Source of the DNA: a virus
DNA: 41,083 nt
Virus record (IMG/VR): IMGVR_UViG_3300023223_000787
Location: 1-41,083 of that record
Strand: one strand, 5' to 3'
Of this stretch, positions 18,395 through 27,070 are shown in pieces. The translations under genes were made by a program, and so were the position numbers. The stretch's first letter is position 1. Each line of letters starts with the position of its first letter. The notes beneath the pieces are model-generated. The model had not been told where the DNA came from and ran no database searches. It saw only the letters and a list, made by a program, of their open reading frames with translations.

Positions 18395-18839
18395 AGATTT
18401 CCTCAAAGCATTAGGGGCGAGTGGGGCATTTTTAATTGTGCCCTACAAGCCCAAACTTCTTGGGGCACCCGAGCACAGGGTCAATAGAGAAGATAAGATT
18501 TATTATGTTCATGACATGCACTGGTTTGAAATAAGAACACAGGTGGGTCATTATGGACGGGATCTGGGTTTTGCCTGGTATGGTCTGTGTCCAAATAAAA
18601 ACCTTGTTGTGGTAGAATATGGAAATGCAATTTGGATTGAAAATTACCATCATCGCAAGTCCGATGGAGGTTTTATGTTGGGGGTGATTGCTGCATTGTG
18701 GGCAGATTTTAAGGTGATTGGGAATAAGAATGGATTCTTCACTCAGGGCGCACCAAGCCTCAATCTGTTTAAAGATAAGATTATAAATTACACACAAAAA
18801 AATGACCCACCCTCCCTTGTAGGGGAAAGGTGGGCCTAA
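18384..18839 (+). CDS. Tat-signal protein of unknown function, 151 aa
   Basis: The GTG start yields MKRRDFLKALGASGAFLIVP, a textbook twin-arginine motif (RRDFLK) followed by a weakly hydrophobic h-region. Tat substrates are exported folded, often with cofactors. No clear AxA site follows, so it could also stay membrane-anchored. The remainder (YYVHDMHWFEIRTQVGHYGR, GLCPNKNLVVVEYGNAIWIE, GGFMLGVIAALWADFKVIGN) does not match a family I know. Last gene of the plus-strand operon; its 3' end contains the minus-strand terminator at 18796-18834. Confidence 0.7.
   Translation: MKRRDFLKALGASGAFLIVPYKPKLLGAPEHRVNREDKIYYVHDMHWFEIRTQVGHYGRDLGFAWYGLCPNKNLVVVEYGNAIWIENYHHRKSDGGFMLGVIAALWADFKVIGNKNGFFTQGAPSLNLFKDKIINYTQKNDPPSLVGERWA
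18796..18834 (-). terminator. Intrinsic terminator of the minus-strand virion operon
   Basis: Read on the minus strand, CCCACC (18834-18829) pairs with GGTGGG (18811-18806), with an inner CCC/GGG pairing. TCA and seven Ts (18802-18796) follow. It lies inside the last codons of the convergent Tat-signal gene and has no U-run in the plus direction, so it acts one way only. Confidence 0.75.
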
Positions 18840-18966
18840 CCAACAAACCAAAGAAGATTTGTCTAACACAATGAATTGAATTCACTTCACTTTACACCAT
18901 TGTACAGCACCTCACTTCAATTTGCAATCACAGTGTAACTGTCACGTTCATAAGGTAGCGATTTCC

Positions 18967-19092
18967 TTAGAAAAAACTCAGTAGCATATCACCGATTCTG
19001 GTGAGTATGTCTGCATAGTCCACTGCCCATATCGCTGCGAGTGCTGCAAGGGTTTTTAACACCTTGGATTTTAAGCCTTTCTTAAGTGGCAT
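18967..19092 (-). CDS. 41-residue amphipathic/membrane peptide
   Basis: ATG at 19092 with GGAGATCAT just upstream. MPLKKGLKSKVLKTLAALAA followed by IWAVDYADILTRIGDMLLSF: a basic N-terminus and then a hydrophobic helix. It is the last gene of the virion/lysis operon, before the terminator. It might be a second holin-like or antiholin peptide, but this is only suggested by size, charge and place. Confidence 0.5.
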   Translation of the reverse strand: MPLKKGLKSKVLKTLAALAAIWAVDYADILTRIGDMLLSFF

Positions 19093-19114
19093 ATGATCTC
19101 CTCTATTTTATGAT

Positions 19115-20032
19115 CTAACAAAAAGTGTCACTATTGGTCCTCTCTAAAATCCGACCCAGGATAGCGACATCACGATGAGTGATAAGATACTCACGGCTCC
19201 TTGGATTACGGAATCTTCCATCACCGACAATTCCTTGTCCTCTGTTTGTCCATCCAAGCACGACTTTACAGTGACAGTAGCGATGCAGGTATTCTCTAAA
19301 ATCCCTTGGGGACACTCTAGGACGGTATGGATCTGTTCCTGATGTGTCAATGGACACTCCATCGAGGTTTGCGATACATTTTCTGAAGAGCGGGGGGCGC
19401 ACCCCATGAAGCTCAGTAAGAACAGCTTCGGTATAAGGGTTAGCTGCCAACCCCACCGGATTCCACGCGAGTGCATAAGGCCATATCTCCCTGACTGTAT
19501 TCCTTAGAGCCACAAGAGCACACATTGAAAATTGGCTCTCAAGGCCAAGCGAAAGCACAAGAGTGGTGCGCTCACTTTTCGATTGATTTACAAAGATTAA
19601 AATCTTGTTTAAGCGCCTCTTTATCCGCTTCTTGGTGGACTTGGCCATGATGCACAATCTGGTATTGTATTCCCTGACTGAATCATTTCTGAAAAGCTCA
19701 CCCTTCTTTAGCCTATGATTCCTTCTACCTGCCTCATTGGTGAGGTGGATCTCAAGCAGGTGATCCTTTTCTACCCAGAGCGCAAGCACCCTTCTCACAC
19801 AAGACCTATCCGATCCAAAGGTTCCCCACAACACACTCATGGCAGGCATATTCACATTCTTCATCATGGTAACCCACCTATCACATGGGAACTTGGGGTG
19901 GAAAGCAGCGAATGCACTTATTCCAAAATAGGGTTTCTTTATAAGCCCAGGTGGGTCAGTCTCTTTTAGAACCTGGGCGGGGAGTGTGGTTGCTATTACT
20001 AAAATAAGAATGAGCCCTATAGTGTATCTCAT
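19115..20032 (-). CDS. Exported protein, 305 aa, near the lysis genes
   Basis: The N-terminus MRYTIGLILILVIATTLPAQ is a Sec signal peptide (ATG at 20032 chosen over GTG at 20035). The mature part starts VLKETDPPGLIKKPYFGISA and includes LLEIHLTNEAGRRNHRLKKG, LVLSLGLESQFSMCALVALR, then AWNPVGLAANPY. Alternating hydrophobic strands and helices, with a conserved-looking Glu in GLESQFS and 'HLTNEAGR', would fit a TIM-barrel glycosidase-like fold, but this is unproven. Next to a holin and a transglycosylase, a wall- or surface-degrading role is plausible. Confidence 0.65.
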   Translation of the reverse strand: MRYTIGLILILVIATTLPAQVLKETDPPGLIKKPYFGISAFAAFHPKFPCDRWVTMMKNVNMPAMSVLWGTFGSDRSCVRRVLALWVEKDHLLEIHLTNEAGRRNHRLKKGELFRNDSVREYNTRLCIMAKSTKKRIKRRLNKILIFVNQSKSERTTLVLSLGLESQFSMCALVALRNTVREIWPYALAWNPVGLAANPYTEAVLTELHGVRPPLFRKCIANLDGVSIDTSGTDPYRPRVSPRDFREYLHRYCHCKVVLGWTNRGQGIVGDGRFRNPRSREYLITHRDVAILGRILERTNSDTFC

Positions 20033-20094
20033 CACAAAGTAGGTATAGAAAGAATAGAACCAATTGAGGCACTAACCAAAGAAACAGAATTACA

Positions 20095-20634
20095 TTACTG
20101 ACAATTTCCGTACATCTGGAGATAGGGTTTCTTTTTGGCATGGTCCAATATTAATGGTGGATACTTACCTGAGCCATTGTAGAGGCGGAGCGCCCGAGTG
20201 TAATCGCCATAAGCTCTCTTCACCAAATGAGCCAAATACTTTGCACCAAGGTCAAGATTGAGTGCAGGGTCCCTGAGCGCAACATCCAGATAATTGCATT
20301 TCAACTTACCAAACCATCTTGCGGTTTCTCCCATGATTTGACATAGGCCATAAGAGGTGGAGCGCATTACTTTTTCTGTATCCAGAGTGGGTATGGGGGA
20401 TGGGGTGTATCCTGAAAGTTCCCCTCTATCTTTTGGTAAGATAAGTTTGGTGTAGAACCTTGGCTCAAACCTTGCTGCAAGGTAATCGCCCCTGCTTTCC
20501 TGCCACACAATAGAGGCCAATATTTCCTCTGCCACATCATGTTCAAATGCGGCATCTGAGATTAATGTCTTAAGGCAAAGTTCGCGATTAGGGTCACTAT
20601 CCCTCCGAACACTGCACCCATTAGGGCTCCCCAT
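20095..20634 (-). CDS. Lytic transglycosylase (SLT fold) endolysin
   Basis: A 179-residue protein with SLT-family signatures in order: SIVWQESRGD with the catalytic Glu at about residue 46, TSYGLCQIMGETARWFG (94-110), LDLGAKYLAHLVKRAYGDYT (about 127-146) and LYNGSGKYP. Known members cleave the MurNAc-GlcNAc bond in peptidoglycan with formation of 1,6-anhydro ends. No signal peptide, so release depends on the holin-like protein encoded immediately upstream. The start overlaps that gene by 73 nt, with AGGA just before the ATG. It could instead be virion-associated, but the lysis context favours an endolysin. Confidence 0.87.
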   Translation of the reverse strand: MGSPNGCSVRRDSDPNRELCLKTLISDAAFEHDVAEEILASIVWQESRGDYLAARFEPRFYTKLILPKDRGELSGYTPSPIPTLDTEKVMRSTSYGLCQIMGETARWFGKLKCNYLDVALRDPALNLDLGAKYLAHLVKRAYGDYTRALRLYNGSGKYPPLILDHAKKKPYLQMYGNCQ

Positions 20635-20765
20635 GTTCCTGCCTTTCCTTGAAGTTTGGCAATATCAATTAAACATTGCTTTACATCGAGGCGCAATTCA
20701 TGCACCTCTTGTTTTAAATCTTCCACAGTGGTGAGAAGAGTTCCTTTATGTTGTTCCCAGGTCAT
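20562..20765 (-). CDS. Holin-like protein, 67 aa
   Basis: MTWEQHKGTLLTTVEDLKQE then a coiled coil (VHELRLDVKQCLIDIAKLQG) and one C-terminal transmembrane helix (TWGALMGAVFGGIVTLIANF). This is the form of XhlA-like and other class III-like holin proteins ('...iakLQgKaGtwGalgG...'). It sits directly before the transglycosylase gene, which supports a lysis role. Its stop overlaps that gene's N-terminus. Confidence 0.75.
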   Translation of the reverse strand: MTWEQHKGTLLTTVEDLKQEVHELRLDVKQCLIDIAKLQGKAGTWGALMGAVFGGIVTLIANFALRH

Positions 20766-20767
20766 TG

Positions 20768-21322
20768 TTAAAGTCCTGCGGGCAAACTTCCCGCTGTGGT
20801 TTCATGTCTGAGGTGTCTGCAACATTGCACTGGCACGAGCAACATTTGACGGAGTTGCTTTTCATGGGGTATCCACTTCCAGGTAAACCTTCTTGCCACC
20901 GGGAGCCCCCTACTTTCTCTTTCGTAGGCATGAACCAAGAAAGTATCTTCTGGACTAAGGACATACCAGCTTTTATTATCATCTGCGCTATATTCCACAT
21001 GGGGGTTTACAAACACTCTAAACACTGCATCTTTATACTTTGGCCACCAATCCTTTCTGGATTTAGTGGAATGCGATTCATTTAAAATCTGTATCACCTG
21101 CCACCGCATAAGCTTAGGTCTTACCTTATAACTACGAAAGGCTCTCACCCACCTATCATATGCCATGTCTCTCTCAAGCTTAAGGGTGAGTTCTTTTGCG
21201 GTCAGGATGATTCTATCCTCATCGGAGCCCTTGGCTGCAAATTGATTTGACCATCTTGGCCAACCATTACAGCAATTAAGGGACACATCGCTCTCTATGT
21301 TATAGAAGAACTTTGGTAACAT
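20768..21322 (-). CDS. Hypothetical protein, 184 aa
   Basis: The product begins MLPKFFYNIESDVSLNCCNG, has a helical middle (AKELTLKLERDMAYDRWVRA, then MRWQVIQILNESHSTKSRKD) and a basic, Trp-rich C-terminal half (RFTWKWIPHEKQLRQMLLVP). It lies between the largest virion protein and the holin. No family recognised; a minor virion protein is likely from its place. Confidence 0.6.
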   Translation of the reverse strand: MLPKFFYNIESDVSLNCCNGWPRWSNQFAAKGSDEDRIILTAKELTLKLERDMAYDRWVRAFRSYKVRPKLMRWQVIQILNESHSTKSRKDWWPKYKDAVFRVFVNPHVEYSADDNKSWYVLSPEDTFLVHAYERESRGLPVARRFTWKWIPHEKQLRQMLLVPVQCCRHLRHETTAGSLPAGL

Positions 21323-21342
21323 TTCGCCTCTATGTGTGTTGG

Positions 21343-24300
21343 TTATTCAATGAGACCAGTCTTTTTGGCCTTCAGTACCTCTTTTACATTGCGTTTCACA
21401 ATGATATCTCTGAGTGCTTTTTCTTGCTCAAAGGCAAGTGAGCGTTCAAAGTCTTGTTTCTCTACCCTCACCCCAGAAAGAGAGGTAAGAACTGATTGTG
21501 CTATTGGGATATCTGCATCAAATGCATTGCGAAGGGTGGCATTTGCCCTTGCAATTGCGGGAATTATATTAATGAGCATGTAGTAGCGCCCTGGGTCTGC
21601 AATAAGATTCCCTTCTCCATCTGGCACTGCCTTAAGGAGCGCCTTTGTGGGAGCGTCCAGGGTTTTGGCCACCTCTGGGGGGATGAGATCAAATGGAGTG
21701 TTGGCAAGCTTCTTAGCTGCTGATTCAAAGGAGGGAAGTCTGCGGAGGAACTTGGAATCAAGTGGTTTATCAAAGAACAGATTGCGCCCTGTGAGCTGCT
21801 CTGCCGCAATTTTAAGCACTGGATTTGAACCTGCGCTTAGCTTTTGTAATGTTCTTGTGGTGCTGTCTTGCGCCACCTCTGTGAGTTCTGAAAGTGAAAG
21901 TTCCCTTGGAGCAAACACTGAGAAGTTTTCCAGTATGGTATTGAGTGGAAGACCAAATCCCCTTCCGGTGATTGGTTTACCCTCTTCGTCCCTTCCAAGG
22001 GGAAACGCAATTTGTTCCAGTGCGGTGAGGGAATTCAAACTTCTTTGTTCAAACTGATCCACTGTGGGAGCAGCATTTGGATCTGCAAAGAACTCAGCCA
22101 CACCCCTTGCAGACTTAAGTTGCACTTGAAGATCTCCAGGGGAGGTAAACAATTGAGTGATGGTTTTCTTTGTGGCCTTACTCATCCAACCATAGAAAAA
22201 GAACATCCTTCTGAAAAGTGATTGCTCCACCTGGGAGAGGTCTCGGTAATCTATAAGTGCATCTCCTGTGAGCCTCACCGCATCCCGAACGGAATCCCCA
22301 CCTTTCATTCTGTGAAGTAGGTGGTTAGCTCTAAAGAAGTTCTCGAAGTTGTCTCTGAGTTTGTCAGATGCCACTGAAAGAGTGGCCCCTACTTTTCCAC
22401 TCTGAGCGGTTTTGAGTATGCCCCGTCTTTTCTGGAGAAGCTTTTCAATGTTAAGTTTCCCACTGTCCTTCATGACCTCAAGGTAATCTTCGTTAGAGAA
22501 TTGTATACCATTTTCACGAAGTATCTTTTGAAAGGTGGGAGCGTCGAGTATTTGGCCATTGTCAAGTGTAACCGCTCTGGGCTTTGCCACATCCAGAAGA
22601 CCTGCGGTTTGTGCATACAACCCTGGATCAATAGCAACCAAACTTCCATCAGCTAAGCGGAAAAATTGGTCTCCAACTAAATTACGGATCCAGTAAGCGG
22701 GAAACGGTAACGTCACGGTTTTCTTAAGGAAATCCAGTGCTGCATCGCTAGATTCGAGCATTGCCCTTCCAAGCTCAGATTCCCCAAACGCCATTTTAAT
22801 GAAGTCTCTGGCCTGCACTGTTTCATCAAATCCCTTGGCAATTGGAAGGGGGAGCACAAACTCTTCGTTATTAAACTTCTTTGTTACACCTGCAACTTCA
22901 TTAAAGATTGCTTCGGGGTGAATACTGTCTTTGGGTCTGATTTTAATCTTATATGCTGTTCTGCGTACCACTTCTCCCATGTCGGCAATGGAATTCACCA
23001 CTGCGGTTTGCCCAGATACATCATGCAATACAGCAGAGAGTCCATCACCTTTTATGTGATTGAGAACCTCGGCAGTGCTTTCAGAGCCCGCAATCTTGTC
23101 TGCCTTAGCATTCAGAATATCTGATGCTACTTGGTCTTGTGTTTTTGTAACAGCCCTGCCCCTGGCAAGTTCATCATCGGTAAGGTATGTTGGGAGTGGA
23201 AGCTTTTCTCTTTTGAGGAACTCAAGTGCTTCGGTATCTCCTGTTTCTGAAGCTTTAACAATCTTTTGGTATTCATCAATTGGCATCCCATGTTCTAAAA
23301 CAACACGTTGAAAATACTTATGTTGAGCAATTGCCTGAAGTCCTTTCTTTCTTCGCATGAATGCTGCGGTAGAAAGATCCAAATTGGTGACCAATCCCCT
23401 TTGTTCGAAAGCCTTCGATAATGTATCAAACTTTCTGGTCTTAAGAAAGTCGGTATCTCCCTTTATCCCGCGCCTTCCAACCTTCGCCATGTTTTCGTAT
23501 ATGTGGGGAACATATGATGCAAGAAACCCAGTGCGGACTCCATGCTTCACTTCTTCTGCTGCCATTGAATCAAAGAAGCCCACCGCCTTTAGCACTACAT
23601 CTTTAAGTTCTTGTGGTTGATCTGTTTGTAGCCACACTTGAAGGTTCTCACGGAACTCATCTTCTAGCCCTGTAAGGGATCTCAGTGTGGTGACATCTAC
23701 CTCATCTCCCCTGAGCGCAGTGTTCACCACCTCAAGTAGTTCTTTTTCAGCAGCTTTAAACTCTGGAACCTCTTGTGTGAGCTTATTTAGTGAATTGAAT
23801 GCAAGTCCATCCAGCACTGCAAGTCCCTCATCCAATATGGGCCTTTTATTTTCATCGAGAAGTTCATCACCAAAAACCTTAAACACATCATCTGCCGCCA
23901 CTCTTTGAGTGCCAGCTCTATTAGCCACAAATGCCCTTCTTGAGTCATCAAACTTCTTGCCTGTGACCATTTTTTGAAGGAACACCTTTTGGAATCCATT
24001 GGCTGCAAGTAGGGTGCCCCTATTCACTATCTTTGCCACCTCTACCGCACCTCTCACCGGAGCCCCAACATAGGGGATTTTCTGCACAGTGTTGAGTGTG
24101 TTCTCTAATGTTTTAAGCCCCACTGCTCCAGCAGCACTAATGTTTTCAAGTGCGCCCTTTACCCCTGGGGTGAGCACGAGATCGCTAAGACCTTCCCCCA
24201 CTTTGCTGAGTTCAAGTTCTCTTGAGGCTAATTTACCTGGACGGAATACATTCCCTGCAAGGGTGAGGGCCTTTCTTATTGCACTCGCACCTTCTGGAAT

Positions 24301-25110
24301 GGGCTGTGCTTTTCTACCTTGAAGTGCCCCAAGGAAGGGGAGGTTTAATTCAAGGCGAACACTTCTCTTTTTGAAGATATCATCGACATTGGTGAGATTA
24401 AAATCTCCAAGCTCTGTAAGAGGGGTCATTCTCTGCTGTATGCGAGAAAGCTCAGAAGCGAGAGCCTCTTTCACTGCGGGACTCTTTGTCTTTTTGAACT
24501 TCTGAAAGGTAGTGCGAAAATCATCAGCAGCGCTAAAGGCATCATCTGCTATTTTATCTGCATGTAGGGTGAATTTTCCACCTGGGGAAAGTTTGGTGAG
24601 AAGTTCTGTCTTTCTTGCTGCTCCTAATTTGGTGAGTGCCTTCCCTCCCGCTACCGCTGCCCCCTTAGCGCCCCCAGTAATGATATTAAGAGGATCAAGA
24701 AGAATCTCGCCAGTGAGGCCCAGAATAGCCCTAGCAGCAGGACTCTGAACACCTTCCCTGCGTAGTACATCAAAGAAGTTAATGCGCTCACTGAGACCTC
24801 TTGAAACAGCTCCAGATATTCCAATATCAATTATGTCTTGCCTTCCAAACATTGAATCTGCAATCCCAAGAATTATCTGCTTGGGTTTGTCAATGACATT
24901 AAGAGTTTTTAAGAAAAGAGATTCTCTTGGTTCTGTGAGATTGGGAGAAAGACCCGCATCCAGCACTTGTTGCTTGAGGGTATCGATGCGGGAAAGTTGA
25001 GCTTTAGCGCCCTTATTTGCTGCTGTGTTGGAGAGGGGATTAAACAAAGTTGCATCACCTGCCGCTATTCCTCTCCGCAGATTGTCTAAGATTTCATCTC
25101 TTAGGCCCAT
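21343..25110 (-). CDS. Large internal virion (ejection) protein, 1255 aa
   Basis: The largest gene of the genome. Mostly helical, with Ala/Lys/Glu-rich stretches and a few hydrophobic ones. The segment FLKKTVTLPFPAYWIRNLVG and DQFFRLADGSLVAIDPGLYA recalls the 'W.RNLVGN' region found in very large phage internal proteins. FYGWMSKATKKTITQLFTSP follows at about residue 980. Gene order (after nozzle, fibre-like and glycine-rich proteins and before lysis) matches internal or ejected proteins of podoviruses. Likely function: delivered into the envelope with the DNA to form a conduit. No peptidase or transglycosylase motif was found by eye. Confidence 0.7.
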   Translation of the reverse strand: MGLRDEILDNLRRGIAAGDATLFNPLSNTAANKGAKAQLSRIDTLKQQVLDAGLSPNLTEPRESLFLKTLNVIDKPKQIILGIADSMFGRQDIIDIGISGAVSRGLSERINFFDVLRREGVQSPAARAILGLTGEILLDPLNIITGGAKGAAVAGGKALTKLGAARKTELLTKLSPGGKFTLHADKIADDAFSAADDFRTTFQKFKKTKSPAVKEALASELSRIQQRMTPLTELGDFNLTNVDDIFKKRSVRLELNLPFLGALQGRKAQPIPEGASAIRKALTLAGNVFRPGKLASRELELSKVGEGLSDLVLTPGVKGALENISAAGAVGLKTLENTLNTVQKIPYVGAPVRGAVEVAKIVNRGTLLAANGFQKVFLQKMVTGKKFDDSRRAFVANRAGTQRVAADDVFKVFGDELLDENKRPILDEGLAVLDGLAFNSLNKLTQEVPEFKAAEKELLEVVNTALRGDEVDVTTLRSLTGLEDEFRENLQVWLQTDQPQELKDVVLKAVGFFDSMAAEEVKHGVRTGFLASYVPHIYENMAKVGRRGIKGDTDFLKTRKFDTLSKAFEQRGLVTNLDLSTAAFMRRKKGLQAIAQHKYFQRVVLEHGMPIDEYQKIVKASETGDTEALEFLKREKLPLPTYLTDDELARGRAVTKTQDQVASDILNAKADKIAGSESTAEVLNHIKGDGLSAVLHDVSGQTAVVNSIADMGEVVRRTAYKIKIRPKDSIHPEAIFNEVAGVTKKFNNEEFVLPLPIAKGFDETVQARDFIKMAFGESELGRAMLESSDAALDFLKKTVTLPFPAYWIRNLVGDQFFRLADGSLVAIDPGLYAQTAGLLDVAKPRAVTLDNGQILDAPTFQKILRENGIQFSNEDYLEVMKDSGKLNIEKLLQKRRGILKTAQSGKVGATLSVASDKLRDNFENFFRANHLLHRMKGGDSVRDAVRLTGDALIDYRDLSQVEQSLFRRMFFFYGWMSKATKKTITQLFTSPGDLQVQLKSARGVAEFFADPNAAPTVDQFEQRSLNSLTALEQIAFPLGRDEEGKPITGRGFGLPLNTILENFSVFAPRELSLSELTEVAQDSTTRTLQKLSAGSNPVLKIAAEQLTGRNLFFDKPLDSKFLRRLPSFESAAKKLANTPFDLIPPEVAKTLDAPTKALLKAVPDGEGNLIADPGRYYMLINIIPAIARANATLRNAFDADIPIAQSVLTSLSGVRVEKQDFERSLAFEQEKALRDIIVKRNVKEVLKAKKTGLIE

Positions 25111-26285
25111 TATTCCTCATCAAAGCTTGCCAACACTATAGCAAGATCGGTAGTCCCGAGTTCAGTGGCTCTATCAATGAAAATATCTGTCTCATCATCA
25201 GTGAGCTTTCCGATATCTTTAAGAAATTTTCTCTCTTCAAAATTGGCTCTTTCTATGACTGGACCGGGCACAATTGGGAATCCAAATCCCATCGTTGTGG
25301 TAGGTCTTTTATTCGGCACCGGTACATCGGTTCCTCTCTCCAGAACTGCTCTAAGTCTCGGGATGCCCCTAAGTCCACCAATAAGGGGATCGGAGGTAAT
25401 TGCCAGAAGTTCTTCGTCGGAGTCAAACTTATCCCTGTCCAAGTCAAGTTGATCTCTTTTAATTCTTCTTTCACTGGTAATCTTAAAACGTTCAAGGGCG
25501 CGTTCTGCCTCAGAAATATCTCCCCTCTGTTCCAATGCTTGCTCTTCTAAGTCAAGCTTTTTAAAAGTTGCATCGGTATCTCTTTCAAGTGCAGCTATTT
25601 TTCTTCTTTGAAGACCAAATTGCTTTAGAGATTCTCTCCGCTCTTGTCTAAACTTTGTTCTACGTTCCCCACGCTGCGCTCTTGTTTCCTCTTCTGTAAG
25701 TGAGATCTCTCTTCCTCTAAGGCCAAGCTCTTCTCTTTTAATCTTTGGCTCTTCTTCGAGTGCGGTTGCGCTCGCAAGTGCCTGCCTTACCCCTGCGAAA
25801 CCTGCAACTTCTTCCTGGCCTATGAAGCCCGCCACCATTGCAGATGCCGCTTCTTCTGGAAGACCAAGGGATTTTAGAGCCTTTACTCTTTCTCGATCTG
25901 CAATACTGGGCTCTGCTCTTGAGAATGCGCCCCTTGTTTGCTCAAAGGGTTCTGCTGGTGCGCCCGCAAGTCCACCGGGAGCCCCCGCAACCCCCCTCAC
26001 CACAGAAGGACCCACCGCTGCAAAGGTATCTTCTGGTCTTGCGCCCCTTGCGCCAGCGCCTTGCTGCACTAATGTATTTAAAAGTTCCGCTGCTGCAATA
26101 TCTTCTGCGCTCAGGGGATCTGCTTGTTGTGCTCCTGAGAGAAGTTCATCAATCACCCCTGAGCCTGTAGAACCTGGATCACCTGCGGTTGGTATGATAT
26201 CTTCAAATTCAAGTTCTGGGAACTGTTGTCTCAGCGACTCTAATTCATCTGCGGGACCTTCATCGATATTATTTCTGTGTGTCAT
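25110..26285 (-). CDS. Coiled-coil internal virion protein, 391 aa
   Basis: Acidic N-terminal region with Pro/Gly/Ala-rich linker (GVAGAPGGLAGAPAEPFEQT), then a long highly charged coiled coil (about residues 175-300; REISLTEEETRAQRGERRTK and LEEQALEQRGDISEAERALE). The C-terminal end is globular (VPNKRPTTTMGFGFPIVPGP). It is flanked by the glycine-rich and the giant internal proteins with 4-nt or shorter overlaps. Probably an ejection or core protein. Confidence 0.65.
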   Translation of the reverse strand: MTHRNNIDEGPADELESLRQQFPELEFEDIIPTAGDPGSTGSGVIDELLSGAQQADPLSAEDIAAAELLNTLVQQGAGARGARPEDTFAAVGPSVVRGVAGAPGGLAGAPAEPFEQTRGAFSRAEPSIADRERVKALKSLGLPEEAASAMVAGFIGQEEVAGFAGVRQALASATALEEEPKIKREELGLRGREISLTEEETRAQRGERRTKFRQERRESLKQFGLQRRKIAALERDTDATFKKLDLEEQALEQRGDISEAERALERFKITSERRIKRDQLDLDRDKFDSDEELLAITSDPLIGGLRGIPRLRAVLERGTDVPVPNKRPTTTMGFGFPIVPGPVIERANFEERKFLKDIGKLTDDETDIFIDRATELGTTDLAIVLASFDEE

Positions 26286-27070
26286 GAGAAGAATCTACTT
26301 AGTAAGCGTCTTATTGTCTTTTGATTTTCACCCTTAAGTCTGTCTTGTAAGATTTCTCTACGTTCAGCTCTCTTTGCAAATCCAAGTTCTTCCTCTTGCC
26401 GCTCTCTTGCACTGCGGATTTCATCCTCCAGCGCTTGATTTTCTAACCTCCTACGTCTGAGATCGATTCTTGAAACCCTGCCCGCTCTGATTGCCGCATT
26501 ACGTGAGGCACCTGATGGGGTTGCGCGACGAGATCCACCACCAAATCCACCAGACTGAAGTTCTGGCGATATACTTAGTCCTCCACCTGTGGGGGCAAGT
26601 GCAGCGCGGGAGAAACCTCCACCACCTCCACCGCCACCGGAAAGTTGTGATATAGCTGGCCCACCACCCCCAGGTCTTCCAGCTCTCTGAGCCTGATCCA
26701 CTTGTTCTTGCAAAAGTTCAAGTTGAAGTTGCTGTGCAATATTCTCTGGCCTTCCAGCCACCTCTCTTCCCCTTATTGCGGAAGCAGCGCCCGAAGGGGG
26801 GAACAACCCGCCCCCAGGACCGAACCCGCCTGATTCTGCGACACTTTGAAGTAGACCTTGAAGTCCCGGTTGGAAAGCAGTAAGGCCCGCTGTACCAGCA
26901 CCCCCACCACCACCTGGCGAGAATGCTGCTTCCTGATTACGCCCGAAACGGATGTCTCTCCTTTCTTGGGCAATCCTACTGGCCCTTGTCCCGGCAGATT
27001 CACCACTGCCACCCTGGGCCGCTTGCCTCAATGCCCGCTGAATTATTTGTTCAATATTCTCATCTGCCAT
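26282..27070 (-). CDS. Glycine-rich virion protein, 262 aa
   Basis: Short helical N-terminus (MADENIEQIIQRALRQAAQG), then Gly/Ala/Ser-rich low-complexity segments (FSPGGGGGAGTAGL; SGGGGGGGGFSRAAL) alternating with helices (PENIAQQLQLELLQEQVDQA). The C-terminus is a basic coiled coil (RRLENQALEDEIRSARERQE). Such proteins fill the core region of some podoviruses. Paralogous in style to the upstream gene at 27070-27999. Confidence 0.6.
   Translation of the reverse strand: MADENIEQIIQRALRQAAQGGSGESAGTRASRIAQERRDIRFGRNQEAAFSPGGGGGAGTAGLTAFQPGLQGLLQSVAESGGFGPGGGLFPPSGAASAIRGREVAGRPENIAQQLQLELLQEQVDQAQRAGRPGGGGPAISQLSGGGGGGGGFSRAALAPTGGGLSISPELQSGGFGGGSRRATPSGASRNAAIRAGRVSRIDLRRRRLENQALEDEIRSARERQEEELGFAKRAERREILQDRLKGENQKTIRRLLSRFFS

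Noticed and set aside
18432-18869. 145-codon minus-strand frame opposite the Tat-signal gene
   Set aside because: No ribosome site, Cys/Ile-rich shadow translation, and the opposite frame carries a clear Tat motif.
20012-20030. T7-promoter-like core CACTATAGGG on the minus strand
   Set aside because: It lies inside the signal-peptide codons of the exported protein, only the core matches, it is single and no phage RNA polymerase gene is present.
19956-20141. 61-residue minus-strand frame with a transmembrane-like stretch between transglycosylase and exported protein
   Set aside because: It would be an attractive spanin-like protein, but the ATG has no usable ribosome site and both ends overlap real genes; the hydrophobic part lies in a 59-nt gap and could be chance.
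25822-26337. 171-codon plus-strand open frame with Ala/Ser/Pro-rich product
   Set aside because: It is the antisense of the Ala/Gly/Arg-rich coiled-coil virion gene; the composition follows from that gene's codons.
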